Below are positions 54,688 through 64,000 of a DNA stretch of 64,000 nt, piece by piece. The notes below the pieces were generated by a model. It made no database searches. It had not been told where the DNA came from and worked only from the letters and a program-made list of their open reading frames with translations. Within the stretch, counting starts at the first letter, position 1, and each line of letters opens with the position of its first letter. The stretch is from Qaidamihabitans albus (lineage in GTDB: Bacteria > Actinomycetota > Actinomycetes > Mycobacteriales > Pseudonocardiaceae): contig NZ_JAEHOB010000002.1 in the NCBI RefSeq assembly GCF_016464705.1, positions 372,001-436,000 of the forward strand, written 5' to 3'. Position numbers and translations under genes: made by a program.

Positions 54688-55356
54688 TTACTTCTTCTTC
54701 TTGGCCGCGGCGGTGGTCTTCTTCGCCGCGGTCTTCGGGGCCGCCTTGGCGGTCGACTTCGCCGCGGTCTTCGGAGCGGCCTTGGCGGTCGTCGCCTTCT
54801 TCGTGGTGCCGCTGCTCTTGGCCGCGGTCTTCGGAGCCGCCTTGGCGGTGGTGCTCTTCGTGGCCGTGGCCCGCGAACCCGTCTTCGGCGCCGTGCGGCT
54901 CGAGGCGGCACGGGTGGAAGCCGTGCTGCGGGCCGTGGTGGCACGGGTGCGGGTCGTGGTGCTGCGCGTCGCGGTGGGCCGGCTGGCGGCCGCCCGCGTC
55001 GCCGTGGTGCCACGCGCGGTGGTGCCCGAGGTCCGCGAGGTGGCGGTGGCCCGCTTGGTGGTGGCCTTCGGCAGCTTCTTCGCGCCGCTCACCACGTCCT
55101 TGAAGGTCGTACCGGCACGGAAGGCCGGGACGTTGGTCTTCTTCACGCGCACGGTCTCACCCGTACGCGGGTTCCTCGCGGTACGGGCAGCACGAGCGCG
55201 CTTCTCGAACACACCGAAGCCGGTGATGTTCACCTTCTCGCCCTTGTTGACCGTACGGATGATGATGTCGACGAGGTTGTCGACCGCCTGCGAGGCGACC
55301 TTCTTGTCGCCCAGACGCTCGGAGAGCGCCTCGATCAGCTGGGCCTTGTTGGCCAT
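54688..55356 (-). CDS. hupB: HU-type nucleoid protein with long basic tail
   Basis: 222 aa. The first ~90 residues are HU ([49 protein letters not shown]). The other ~130 are a low-complexity Ala/Lys/Thr/Pro/Ser tail in three visible parts: Thr/Arg repeats ([15 protein letters not shown]), then PKTAAKSS and AAPKTAAK units ending KKKK. The tail resembles histone H1 and the mycobacterial HupB C-terminus. GGAGG lies 7 nt before ATG 55356. Confidence 0.96.
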   Translation of the reverse strand: MANKAQLIEALSERLGDKKVASQAVDNLVDIIIRTVNKGEKVNITGFGVFEKRARAARTARNPRTGETVRVKKTNVPAFRAGTTFKDVVSGAKKLPKATTKRATATSRTSGTTARGTTATRAAASRPTATRSTTTRTRATTARSTASTRAASSRTAPKTGSRATATKSTTAKAAPKTAAKSSGTTKKATTAKAAPKTAAKSTAKAAPKTAAKKTTAAAKKKK

Positions 55357-55416
55357 TTCCAGTCCTCCATGAAGAACTACTTGTTGCACGGCCACACCGG
55401 CCGACTTGCGCACACG

Positions 55417-55444
55417 GTATTACCAATGCAGCACAAATTCCAAA
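55417..55444 (-). promoter_or_regulatory. Candidate hupB promoter
   Basis: TTTGGA (55439-55444) and TAATAC (55417-55422), 16-nt spacer, pointing to hupB with a ~55-nt leader. Moderate consensus. Confidence 0.5.
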
Positions 55445-55555
55445 CGGCGCGCGGATTTTTTCCTTATCGGGTGGGCTCTTCCGCCCCCCGGGGCACCCGT
55501 TCGGGGCCCTCTCCGGTGCCGTCCGGCGTGGTTCGGCCGGCTGTTGGCCGGGCCA

Positions 55556-55581
55556 GGATTCCCTTTCTGAGCAGGGAATCC
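55556..55581 (-). terminator. Hairpin after leuD
   Basis: GGATTCCC / GGGAATCC, 8-bp stem with 10-nt loop, starting 6 nt after the leuD stop on the minus strand. No T-run is seen, so function as a terminator is a guess. Confidence 0.45.
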
Positions 55582-55586
55582 CTGGT

Positions 55587-56189
55587 TCAGGAGGAGCCCC
55601 GCGGGGTGGTCACCGGCTTCCACGAAGGTCGCTGCGCCTCGAAGGCGTCGATGTCCCCGGCGTGTCGCAGGGTGAGAGCGATGTCATCGAGCCCTTCGAG
55701 CAGCCGCCAGCGGGTGTAGTCGTCGATCGTGAAGCCCGCGACGAAGTCCTTGGCGCGTACCGTCTTCGCCTCGAGGTCCACCGTGACCTCCGTGCCGGGC
55801 TCGTTCTCCAGCAGCTTCCAGAGCAGTTCCACGTCCGACTGCTCGCACTCGGCGGCCAGCAGGCCCTGCTTGCCGGCGTTGCCCCGGAAGATGTCGGCGA
55901 ACCGGGAGGAGATGACCACCCGGAAGCCGTAGTTCATCAGGGCCCAGACGGCGTGCTCGCGGGACGAGCCGGTGCCGAAGTCGGACCCCGCGACGAGGAC
56001 GCTGCCCTGCCGGTACGGCTCCTGGTTGAGGACGAAGTGCTCGTCGCCCCTCCAGGCGGCGAACAGGCCGTCCTCGAAGCCGGTCCTGCTGACGCGCTTG
56101 AGGTAGACGGCCGGGATGATCTGGTCAGTGTCCACGTTGGACCTGCGCAGGGGTACCCCGACGCCGGTGTGCTTGGTGAACGGCTCCAT
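55587..56189 (-). CDS. leuD: 3-isopropylmalate dehydratase small subunit
   Basis: 200 aa. [40 protein letters not shown] and [20 protein letters not shown] are LeuD signatures. It pairs with LeuC in leucine synthesis. It starts 2 nt after the leuC stop; the longer upstream open frame is rejected. Confidence 0.97.
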   Translation of the reverse strand: MEPFTKHTGVGVPLRRSNVDTDQIIPAVYLKRVSRTGFEDGLFAAWRGDEHFVLNQEPYRQGSVLVAGSDFGTGSSREHAVWALMNYGFRVVISSRFADIFRGNAGKQGLLAAECEQSDVELLWKLLENEPGTEVTVDLEAKTVRAKDFVAGFTIDDYTRWRLLEGLDDIALTLRHAGDIDAFEAQRPSWKPVTTPRGSS

Positions 56190-56191
56190 GG

Positions 56192-57619
<1,428 letters not shown>

Positions 57620-57674
57620 CAGGGCTCCTCCTACGAGGTTGGTCGGGGCAAGGGAACTCACTTGTCCCAAAATC

Positions 57675-57704
57675 TGGACTTCCCAAACTGCGGGAAGATA
57701 GTAT
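57675..57704 (+). promoter_or_regulatory. Candidate leaderless promoter of ndgR
   Basis: TGGACT (57675-57680) and TAGTAT (57699-57704), 18-nt spacer; transcription would begin at the GTG start 57711, implying a leaderless message. Confidence 0.5.
57679..57697. promoter_or_regulatory. Inverted repeat between leuC and ndgR
   Basis: CTTCCC-7 nt-GGGAAG lying between the proposed ndgR -35 and -10. NdgR/LtbR-type IclR proteins bind such leuCD/ndgR intergenic sites in other actinobacteria, so this is the best operator candidate. Confidence 0.6.
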
Positions 57705-57710
57705 CGAGTC

Positions 57711-58430
57711 GTGGGACAGCATAGCCCTAACGACCAGCACAGCGGTATCGGAGTCCTGGACAAGGCGGTGGCCGTACTGCAGGCCGTGGCCGAGGATCCG
57801 TGCGGGCTCGCCGAACTGTGCACGCGCACGGGGCTGCCGAGGGCGACGGCGCACCGGCTCGCCGTCGGCCTGGAGGTACACCGGATGCTGCGCCGCGGCG
57901 CGGACGGAAGGTGGCGTCCCGGGACCGCGCTCGCCGAGCTCGCGGGCGGCACGGTGGATCCCCTGCTCGACGCGGCGAGCTCGGTGCTGCCGAAGCTGCG
58001 CGACATCACCGGCGAGAGCGTGCAGCTGTACCGGCGCGACGGTGTGCAGCGCGTGTGCGTCGCCACCGCCGAACCGCCGAGCGGCCTGCGCGACACGGTG
58101 CCGGTGGGCGCGCGGCTGCCGATGACGGCGGGCTCAGGGGCGAAGGTCCTCGCCGCGTGGTCGGATCCGCACACGCAGCGCGCCGTGCTGGCCGAGGCCG
58201 TCTACGGCGAGCGGACGTTGCTGGAGGTGCGCCGCCGGGGCTGGGCGCAGAGCGTGGCCGAGCGCGAGCCCGGGGTGGCGAGCGTCTCGGCTCCGGTACG
58301 GGACTCCTCGGGCACCGTCGTCGCCGCGGTGTCGGTGTCGGGACCGGTGGAGCGGATCGGCCGCAAGCCGGGTGCCCGCTGGGCCACCGACCTGCTCGCC
58401 GCGGCCGACGCCCTCCAGGAGCGCCTCTAG
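57711..58430 (+). CDS. ndgR: IclR-family regulator NdgR/LtbR
   Basis: 239 aa. IclR HTH ([47 protein letters not shown]) and C-terminal effector domain. Divergence from leuCD is the classic arrangement of NdgR (Streptomyces) and LtbR (Corynebacterium), which regulate leucine and amino-acid metabolism. GTG 57711, probably leaderless. Palindrome copy H follows 9 nt after the stop. Confidence 0.93.
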   Translation: MGQHSPNDQHSGIGVLDKAVAVLQAVAEDPCGLAELCTRTGLPRATAHRLAVGLEVHRMLRRGADGRWRPGTALAELAGGTVDPLLDAASSVLPKLRDITGESVQLYRRDGVQRVCVATAEPPSGLRDTVPVGARLPMTAGSGAKVLAAWSDPHTQRAVLAEAVYGERTLLEVRRRGWAQSVAEREPGVASVSAPVRDSSGTVVAAVSVSGPVERIGRKPGARWATDLLAAADALQERL

Positions 58431-58439
58431 CCCCTGGCC

Positions 58440-58485
58440 CTCGTGAGTGCGCACGCGAGTTCTAACTCGTGTGCGCACTCACGAG
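58440..58485. repeat. 46-bp palindromic element, copy H
   Basis: The most symmetrical copy: arms CTCGTGAGTGCGCAC and GTGCGCACTCACGAG around GAGTTCTAACTC, 22-bp arms with one mismatch. Lies 9 nt after ndgR and 14 nt before a strong hairpin. Confidence 0.97.
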
Positions 58486-58499
58486 CGTTGCCCACGAGA

Positions 58500-58538
58500 A
58501 AGGGCCCCTGTCCACGTGTTCCGCGGACAGGGGCCCTT
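58500..58538. terminator. ndgR/tRNA terminator
   Basis: 14-bp perfect stem AAGGGCCCCTGTCC / GGACAGGGGCCCTT with an 11-nt loop, between ndgR and the minus-strand tRNA genes. Confidence 0.9.
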
Positions 58539-58550
58539 GACTCTTTCGCG

Positions 58551-58623
58551 TACCCCCGATGGGATTCGAACCCACGCTACCGGCGTGAGAGGCCGGCGTC
58601 CTAGGCCGCTAGACGACGGGGGC
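58551..58623 (-). tRNA. tRNA-Glu (CTC)
   Basis: 73 nt cloverleaf on the minus strand. Acceptor GCCCCCG / CGGGGGT, anticodon stem GCCGG / CCGGC with loop CTCTCAC (anticodon CTC), T-arm with GGTTCGAATCC. No CCA is encoded. Lies directly before the tRNA-Gln. Confidence 0.96.
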
Positions 58624-58672
58624 TTGCTTGCTGCTGGAGAGAACTTACCAGGTTCGGCTTCTCGCTCCGCAG

Positions 58673-58744
58673 CTGGGGTACCAGGACTCGAACCTAGACT
58701 AACTGAACCAGAATCAGTCGTGCTGCCGATTACACCATACCCCA
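58673..58744 (-). tRNA. tRNA-Gln (CTG)
   Basis: 72 nt on the minus strand. Acceptor TGGGGTA / TACCCCA, anticodon stem GACTGA / TCAGTT with loop centred on CTG, T-arm GGTTCGAGTCC. No CCA is encoded. Separated from tRNA-Glu by 49 nt and likely co-transcribed with it. Confidence 0.96.
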
Positions 58745-58793
58745 AAGGATGCCGCGCCCGAGCGAAGTTCCGGCTCAGCACCACCGGGAAGAA

Positions 58794-58824
58794 ATAGTAG
58801 ACCATCGGGTTCACGGCCGGACAA
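58794..58824 (-). promoter_or_regulatory. Candidate tRNA-Gln/Glu promoter
   Basis: TTGTCC (58819-58824), 19-nt spacer, TACTAT (58794-58799) on the minus strand. The spacer is slightly long; a start ~40 nt before tRNA-Gln is expected. Confidence 0.35.
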
Positions 58825-58839
58825 GCGGCCCTGCCCCAC

Positions 58840-58856
58840 CCCCCGGTCACCGGGGG
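58840..58856 (-). terminator. Hairpin downstream of the HAD gene
   Basis: CCCCCGGT-C-ACCGGGGG immediately beyond the minus-strand stop of the HAD gene. Possible terminator; no T-run. Confidence 0.4.
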
Positions 58857-58862
58857 ACGGTG

Positions 58863-59672
58863 TCACCGCGGCAGTGGCACGCCTGGCACGCCCACCCTGG
58901 CGAACTCGCATACGAGCAGCTCAGGCAACTCGTCCAGGCTGCTGACGACGTGCACGCCGCGGGGCGCGTCCCCGGCGCCGTCGACATACTCCGCGTCGTG
59001 GCCGCGGTTGAGCCACACGCCGCCGAGACCGGCGTCCCGGGCACCCATCGCGTCGGTCTCCAGCTTGTCGCCGACATGCACGGCCTCGCTCGGTGCGCAG
59101 CCGATCTCGAGGCAGACCGAGTGGAACATCACCGGATCGGGTTTCGCGACGCCGACCTCCCCGGCGATCGCGATGTGATCGAAGAAGCTCAGCAGCCCCA
59201 GGTCGGCGAGCTTCTCGCGCTGGTGCGCCCCGGAGGCGTTGGTCACAGCGGCGAGCCGGACGCCGGCCGCGACCAGCCAGTCCAGGCACGGCAGCACATC
59301 GTCGAAGAGCCGCCAGGATCGACGCAACCGTTCACGACGACGCGTCTCGAACTCGATGACGTCCGTGGCGTCGACGAGAATGCCGATCTCGGCAAGGAAC
59401 GCGTGTGAGCGGCGCGTGTGCATGTCGGCGTAGTCGAGTTCGCCCGCCACCACCCTGGCGACGTGTTCGTCGGTGATGTGCTCCCACAGCGGCCACAGAT
59501 CCGCCCTGCCGATCAGCGCGGCCAGCGATCTTCGGCCCGCCGCGGAGAAGTCGATCAGGGTGTCGTCGATATCGAGGCATACCAGCCGGAGTTCCGGAGA
59601 GATCCACGGCACGTCGCGGCCGAGCCCGGCGGCGGTTTGCGGTGCTGTCGGGGAGGCAGGCGCAAATTCCAC
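58863..59672 (-). CDS. HAD-superfamily hydrolase
   Basis: 269 aa. Motif I CLDIDDTLIDF (nucleophile Asp), motif II AVTNAS, motif III Lys in GVAKPDP and motif IV GDKLETDAMGARDAG are all present, with a helical cap between I and II. Substrate unknown; probably a phosphatase. GTG start 59672. Confidence 0.9.
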   Translation of the reverse strand: MEFAPASPTAPQTAAGLGRDVPWISPELRLVCLDIDDTLIDFSAAGRRSLAALIGRADLWPLWEHITDEHVARVVAGELDYADMHTRRSHAFLAEIGILVDATDVIEFETRRRERLRRSWRLFDDVLPCLDWLVAAGVRLAAVTNASGAHQREKLADLGLLSFFDHIAIAGEVGVAKPDPVMFHSVCLEIGCAPSEAVHVGDKLETDAMGARDAGLGGVWLNRGHDAEYVDGAGDAPRGVHVVSSLDELPELLVCEFARVGVPGVPLPR

Positions 59673-59758
59673 CCCGCGAGGCTAGGGCACTTTCGCGGAT
59701 ACCGACTCGGCTGAGGAGGTGATAAGTGCTGCTCTGTTTCGGTTTAGCACCTCTACGC

Positions 59759-61240
59759 TCAGTTGCCCGGCAGCGCCCGGTACAGCCGCCCGAGGGACAC
59801 CTGCCGTCCGAGAAGTTCCATCGATTCGTACAGCGGCGGCGAAACCGTGCGCCCGGTAACCGCCACCCGGACCGGCGCGAAAGCCTTACGGGGCTTGAGT
59901 CCCAGACCTTCCACGAGCGCGTCCTTCAGCGCCTGCTCGATCGACGCGGCATCCCACGACGGTAGCGCCTCGAGCGACTCGATCGCCGCGCGCAGCACCG
60001 GCTCGGCATCCGGACCGAGCGCCTTGGTCGCCGCGGCCTCCTCCGGCGCGAAGCTGTCCTCGTCGACGAAGAGGAACCGGACCATGTCGGTGGCGTCGGA
60101 GAGCACGGTCACGCGCTCCTGCACCAGCGGGGCGATGGCCCGCAGCCGGGCGAGCTGGTCGTCGCTCGGCTCGGCGGGCAGCACTCCGGCGGCGCTGAGG
60201 TACGGCACGACCCGGTGGGCGAAGTCGGTAGGCGCGAGCGCGCGCACGTGGGTGCCGTTGATCGCCTCGGCCTTCTTCACGTCGAACCGGGCGGGGTTGG
60301 CGCTGACCTTCGTGATCTCGAACGCCTCGACGAGCTCGTCGACGGTGAAGATGTCCCGGTCCTCGGCGATCGACCAGCCCAGCAGCGCGAGGTAGTTCAG
60401 CAGGCCCTCCGGGATGAAGCCACGCTCGCGGTAGTTGAACAGGTTGGACGTGGGGTCGCGTTTGGACAGCTTCTTGTTGCCCTCCCCCAGCACGTAGGGC
60501 AGGTGCCCGAACTCGGGGATGAAGCCGGCGACGCCGGTCCGCCGCAGTGCCTGGTACAGCGCGAGTTGCCGGGGCGTGGAGGGCAGCAGGTCCTCCCCGC
60601 GCAGTACGTGCGTGATGCCCATCAGCGCGTCGTCGACCGGGTTGGTCAGCGTGTAGAGCGGCTGGCCGTTGGCCCGCACCAGCACCGGATCCGGGATCGT
60701 GCCCGCCTTGAAGGTGATCTCGCCGCGCACCAGGTCGTTCCAGGTCAGGTCCTCACCGGGCATCCGCAGCCGCAGCACGGGGGCGCGGCCCTCGGCCCGG
60801 AAGGCCGCCTTCTGCTCGGCGGTGAGCTCCCGGTCGTGGTTGTCGTAGCCCAGCTTCGGGTCCTGCCCGGCGGCCCGGCGGCGCTGCTCGACCTCCTCGG
60901 CGGTGGAGAACGCCTCGTACAGCTCACCGGCTTCGAGCAGCCGCGCGGCGACGTCGGCGTAGATCTCCCCGCGCTCGCTCTGCCGGTACGGCCCGAACTC
61001 CCCGCCGACCTCGGGCCCCTCGTCCCAGTCCAGACCGAGCCAGCGCAGCGCGTCGAGCAGCGCCTCGTAGGACTCCTCGGTGTCCCTGGCGGCATCGGTG
61101 TCCTCGATGCGGAACACCAGGCTGCCGCCGTGGTGGCGGGCGAACGCCCAGTTGAACAGCGCCGTGCGGATGAGCCCGACGTGTGGGGTCCCGGTCGGCG
61201 AGGGGCAGAAACGAGCGCGTACTGGCTTGGTCTCAGTCAT
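59759..61240 (-). CDS. gltX: Glutamyl-tRNA synthetase
   Basis: 493 aa. Class I HIGH-type motif [30 protein letters not shown] (KMSKS-type) and an anticodon-binding C-terminal half. It is encoded close to a tRNA-Glu gene on the same strand. Mycobacteria place gltS at the same locus. Confidence 0.97.
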   Translation of the reverse strand: MTETKPVRARFCPSPTGTPHVGLIRTALFNWAFARHHGGSLVFRIEDTDAARDTEESYEALLDALRWLGLDWDEGPEVGGEFGPYRQSERGEIYADVAARLLEAGELYEAFSTAEEVEQRRRAAGQDPKLGYDNHDRELTAEQKAAFRAEGRAPVLRLRMPGEDLTWNDLVRGEITFKAGTIPDPVLVRANGQPLYTLTNPVDDALMGITHVLRGEDLLPSTPRQLALYQALRRTGVAGFIPEFGHLPYVLGEGNKKLSKRDPTSNLFNYRERGFIPEGLLNYLALLGWSIAEDRDIFTVDELVEAFEITKVSANPARFDVKKAEAINGTHVRALAPTDFAHRVVPYLSAAGVLPAEPSDDQLARLRAIAPLVQERVTVLSDATDMVRFLFVDEDSFAPEEAAATKALGPDAEPVLRAAIESLEALPSWDAASIEQALKDALVEGLGLKPRKAFAPVRVAVTGRTVSPPLYESMELLGRQVSLGRLYRALPGN

Positions 61241-61293
61241 AGCCCGTTCAGCGTATATCGGTTGACCCAGGGCGCGTGAGGGTGCATCGTGAG

Positions 61294-61317
61294 CTTATTC
61301 AACAAATGATGAATAAG
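61294..61317. promoter_or_regulatory. Inverted repeat upstream of the FAD monooxygenase
   Basis: CTTATTC-10 nt-GAATAAG, an AT-rich palindrome in an otherwise GC-rich gap, ending 8 nt before the monooxygenase ATG. It overlaps the ribosome-site region, so a repressor bound here would block expression. No regulator gene is adjacent. Confidence 0.55.
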
Positions 61318-61325
61318 AGGTGTGG

Positions 61326-62576
61326 ATGATGAGCGAACGCACGACCTGCGTCGTCGTCGGGGGTGGTCCCGCCGGGATGGTGCTCGGGCTGCTGCTCGCG
61401 CGTGCCGGTGTCGAGGTGACCGTCCTGGAGAAGCACGCCGACTTCCTCAGGGACTTCCGGGGCGACACGGTGCACCCGTCGACGATGCAGCTGCTGGACG
61501 AGCTCGGCCTCGGTGAGCGCTTCGCGAAGCTGCCGCAGAGCAGGCTGGAGGAAATCGCCTTCCCGGTGTCGGACGACGAGCGCGTCGTGGTCGGCGACCT
61601 GCGGCGGCTGAGCCGGGTCGGGGTACGCCACCCCTACATCGCGATGGTCCCGCAGTGGGACCTGCTCGACCTCCTCGCCGACGCCGGGCGCGAGGAACCC
61701 ACGTTCACGCTGCGGATGAACACCGAGGCGACCGAGCTGATCCAGGAGGGCGGCCGGGTGCGCGGGGTGCGCTACCGGACCGCCGAGGGCGAGAGCGGTG
61801 AGCTGCGTGCCGAGCTGACGGTCGCCTGCGACGGCCGCGGCTCGATGTCCCGCGCACAGGCCGGGCTGCGCCCGAAGGAGTCGCCGGTGCCCTTCGACGC
61901 GTGGTGGTTCGGGCTGCCCCGCGAGGCCGGGGAGCAGGCTGCGGCACTCACCCCCCGGATGCGGCGTGGCCAGTTCGCGATCGTCATCCCGCGCGAGGGC
62001 TACTTCCAGATCGCCTACATCGCGAAGAAGGGCACCGACCCGCAGCTGCGGGCGCGCGGGATCGAGCACTTCCGGGAGGAGCTCGACGAGCTCATGCCGG
62101 GGCTGGCCGACCGGACCGGCTCGCTGGAGTCGATGGACGACATCAAGCACCTCGACGTCCGGCTGAACCGGCTGCACCGCTGGCACATCGACGGCCTGCT
62201 CTGCATCGGCGACGCCGCGCACGCGATGTCGCCGATCGGCGGTGTCGGCATCAATCTCGCCGTGCAGGACGCGGTGGCCGCGGCCACTCTGCTGGCGGAG
62301 CCGCTGCGGCGCGGGGCCGTGCAGGGGCGCGACCTGGCGAAGGTCCGCGCCCGCAGGCTGCTGCCGACGATCCTCGTCCAGGGGCTGCAACGCATCCTGC
62401 ACCGTGCCGTGATGACGCCGGTCGTCAACGGGACGCGAATGGGCCCGCCGAAGCCGTTCATCGCGCTGATGCGGCGGCTACCGCAGGCCACGTTCATCCC
62501 GGCGTACCTCGTCGGCGTCGGGCTGCGGCCCGAGCACGCGCCGGAGTTCGCTAGGCGGTCCGCACCGGATTCGTGA
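61326..62576 (+). CDS. FAD-dependent monooxygenase (PheA/UbiH-like)
   Basis: 416 aa. FAD-binding GGGPAGMVLGLLLARAGVEVTVLEK, a DG-motif region (VACDGRGSMSR) and the second FAD motif CIGDAAHAMSPIGGVGINLAVQDAVAAA. This is the class A aromatic hydroxylase family. AGAGG is 5 nt before ATG 61326. The gene overlaps the convergent FAH-family gene by 26 bp. Substrate not predictable. Confidence 0.88.
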   Translation: MMSERTTCVVVGGGPAGMVLGLLLARAGVEVTVLEKHADFLRDFRGDTVHPSTMQLLDELGLGERFAKLPQSRLEEIAFPVSDDERVVVGDLRRLSRVGVRHPYIAMVPQWDLLDLLADAGREEPTFTLRMNTEATELIQEGGRVRGVRYRTAEGESGELRAELTVACDGRGSMSRAQAGLRPKESPVPFDAWWFGLPREAGEQAAALTPRMRRGQFAIVIPREGYFQIAYIAKKGTDPQLRARGIEHFREELDELMPGLADRTGSLESMDDIKHLDVRLNRLHRWHIDGLLCIGDAAHAMSPIGGVGINLAVQDAVAAATLLAEPLRRGAVQGRDLAKVRARRLLPTILVQGLQRILHRAVMTPVVNGTRMGPPKPFIALMRRLPQATFIPAYLVGVGLRPEHAPEFARRSAPDS

Positions 62577-63330
62577 GCGTGCCGATGCCCTCGACCGTGA
62601 TCGACACCTGCTGCCCGTCCTCGATCGGCCCGACCCCCTCCGGGGTTCCGGTGAGGATCACGTCGCCGGGCAGCAGGGTCATCACCGCCGACACGAACTC
62701 GATCAGCTCCGGCACCCCGTGCACCAGCGCGGAGGTACGGGCGTCCTGCTTGACCACACCGTCCACCTCGGAACGGATCGCCAGGTCGCCGGGGTCCACC
62801 GCGGTCTCGATCCACGGGCCGAGCGGGCAGAACGTGTCGAACCCCTTGGCCCTGCCCCACTGGCCGTCCGACTTCTGGAGGTCGCGGGCGCTGACGTCGT
62901 TGGCGATGGTGTAGCCGAGCACGGCGGCGCTCGCGCGGGCGGCGGGCACGTGCTTGACCGGCTGGCCGATGACGACGGCCAGCTCGCCCTCGAAGTCCAC
63001 CCGCGACGAGGCAGGCGGGAGCTTGATGGCCACGTTCGGGCCGATCACGCTGGTGTTCGGCTTGAGGAAGATCATCGGGTCGGCCGGCACCTCGTGGCCG
63101 AACTCCGCGGCGTGCGCGGAGTAGTTGCGGCCGACCGCGATCACCTTCGTCGGCAGGATGGGTGCGAGCAGCCGGACGTCGGCGAGCGGCCAGCGCCGCC
63201 CGGTGAAGTTCGGCTGCCCGAACGGGTGTTCGGCGATCTCCAGGACCTGGGCGTCGTCCGGGCTGTCCACGTCCCCCTCGATCGAGGCGAACGCGACACC
63301 GTCGGGATGAGCGATTCGAGCCAAGCGCAC
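62551..63330 (-). CDS. Fumarylacetoacetate hydrolase-family protein
   Basis: 259 aa. NYSAHAAEFGHEVPADPMIFLKPNTSVIGP, metal site DFEGELAVVIG and the late LLPGDVILTGTPEGVG are typical FAH motifs. Such enzymes hydrolyse or decarboxylate acylpyruvates; the homologue at this place in mycobacteria is Rv2993c. The 3' end overlaps the FAD monooxygenase by 26 bp. Confidence 0.92.
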   Translation of the reverse strand: MRLARIAHPDGVAFASIEGDVDSPDDAQVLEIAEHPFGQPNFTGRRWPLADVRLLAPILPTKVIAVGRNYSAHAAEFGHEVPADPMIFLKPNTSVIGPNVAIKLPPASSRVDFEGELAVVIGQPVKHVPAARASAAVLGYTIANDVSARDLQKSDGQWGRAKGFDTFCPLGPWIETAVDPGDLAIRSEVDGVVKQDARTSALVHGVPELIEFVSAVMTLLPGDVILTGTPEGVGPIEDGQQVSITVEGIGTLTNPVRTA

Positions 63331-63379
63331 GTCCTCAGCCTATGGCCCGCGCCTCGTCAGCGCCTACCGGGGTTCATGA

Positions 63380-63425
63380 CTCGTGAGTGGCTACCCGAGT
63401 TAGAACTCGTCTGCGCATTCACGAG
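63380..63425. repeat. 46-bp palindromic element, copy I
   Basis: CTCGTGAGTGGC...GCATTCACGAG around GTTAGAAC. The right arm has one C-to-T change. It supplies the TCG TGA end of the minus-strand citramalate synthase gene. Confidence 0.96.
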
Positions 63426-64000
63426 CACCGCAGGCTCTTGTGCACCAGCGCGTCGCACAGGGCCAGCCAGCTCGCCTCGACGATGTTCTCGTGCACCCCC
63501 ACCGTGGTCCACTCGCGCCTGCCGTCGCTCGACTCGATGAGCACCCTGGTCACGGCATCCGTACCGGGATGCCCGGCGAGGATGCGCACCTTGTAGTCGG
63601 ACAGCTCCACGGTGTCCAACCAGGACAGGTGCGGCAGCAGCGCCTTGCGCAGCGCTGCGTCCAGCGCGTTGACCGGCCCGTTGCCCTCAGCGGTGGCGAT
63701 CATGCGCTCACCGCCGACGTGCACCTTCACCGTCGCCTCGGAGATGACCTCGCCGTCGGCGCGGTGGTCGAGCACGACCCGGTAGGACTCCAGGGTGAAC
63801 GGCGGCTCCGCGAGCTCGTGGCCGTCCGGGCCCTCGGCCTCCCTGCGCAGCAGCAGTTCCAGCGACGCGTCCGCCGCCTCGAACGACCAGCCGCCCGCCT
63901 CGAGGCGCTTCACCTTGCTCAGCACGCTGGTGAGCACCTCGGGCCGGCTGGCAAGGTCCACCCCGAGCTCACGTCCCTTGAGCTCAAGGCTGGCCCTGCC
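63419..64000 (-). CDS. cimA: Citramalate synthase, 3' part (5' end outside window)
   Basis: Visible 193 residues: the LeuA-dimer regulatory domain (SKVKRLEAGGWSFEAADASLELLLRREAEG, NGPVNALDAALRKALLP, LSDYKVRILAGHPGTDAVTRVLIE). The catalytic barrel and start lie past the right edge. It would make citramalate from pyruvate and acetyl-CoA for isoleucine, or act as a related 2-isopropylmalate/homocitrate synthase. It ends in SerStop from palindrome copy I. Confidence 0.85.
   Translation of the reverse strand, partial: GRASLELKGRELGVDLASRPEVLTSVLSKVKRLEAGGWSFEAADASLELLLRREAEGPDGHELAEPPFTLESYRVVLDHRADGEVISEATVKVHVGGERMIATAEGNGPVNALDAALRKALLPHLSWLDTVELSDYKVRILAGHPGTDAVTRVLIESSDGRREWTTVGVHENIVEASWLALCDALVHKSLRCS

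Overview
The window is a high-GC actinobacterial chromosome segment. Its gene order follows the Mycobacterium tuberculosis block from rnc/fpg through coaD, rsmD, pyc, recG, ung, thiL, ddl, gpsA, fbiD, ppk1, mutT1, hupB, leuDC, the IclR gene and gltX to the FAH gene (about Rv2924c to Rv2993c, from memory). A mce locus, GTG and leaderless starts, a zinc-type L28, and an HU with a long basic tail fit a mycolate-lineage relative such as Pseudonocardiaceae. The genus cannot be fixed from sequence alone.

Layout. 1-5.6 kb: the 5' part of kdpD, a ROK repressor, a small stress membrane protein, and a PadR/HAAS pair. 5.7-10.3 kb (minus): rsmD, coaD, a DivIVA-like septation protein, yceD, rpmF, rnc and mutM, a ribosome/RNA/DNA maintenance block. 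10.5-17.2 kb: a HelD-like RNA polymerase ATPase, a luciferase-like oxidoreductase, a SagB-type dehydrogenase, and a DrrAB-type exporter divergent from its TetR regulator across two palindromic operators. 17.2-20.4 kb: three secreted proteins of unknown function. 20.4-30.2 kb: a 540-bp control region and a complete ten-gene mce lipid-import operon with overlapping start/stop codons. 30.2-40.8 kb: a PucR-type regulator, an arginase-like protein, pyruvate carboxylase, an unusual subtilase, recG and a DAK2/FakA-like protein. 40.9-46 kb: rpmB, the thiL-GNAT-gamma-carbonic anhydrase-ung operon, a RAM-domain protein, a DUF3515 protein and ddl. 46-51.4 kb: a MocR/PNPOx-like divergent pair, cysteine dioxygenase with a polycysteine leader peptide, plsC-gpsA and fbiD. 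51.4-64 kb: ppk1-mutT1, hupB, leuCD/ndgR, tRNA-Gln and tRNA-Glu, a HAD hydrolase, gltX, an FAD monooxygenase, a FAH-family hydrolase and the 3' part of a citramalate synthase gene.

The most unusual feature is a family of nine 46-bp near-perfect palindromes (CTCGTGAGTG...CACTCACGAG), all exactly the same length. Each lies 0-14 nt from a stop codon. In four of nine the terminal CTCGTGAG itself supplies the gene's final Ser-stop (TCG TGA). Two copies are identical in inverse orientation. They look like a dispersed REP/MITE-like or 3'-end regulatory element; no mobilising gene is visible here. The second notable element is a probably leaderless 28-codon ORF ending in LCPCCCR just upstream of cysteine dioxygenase, which has the hallmarks of a cysteine-sensing attenuator.
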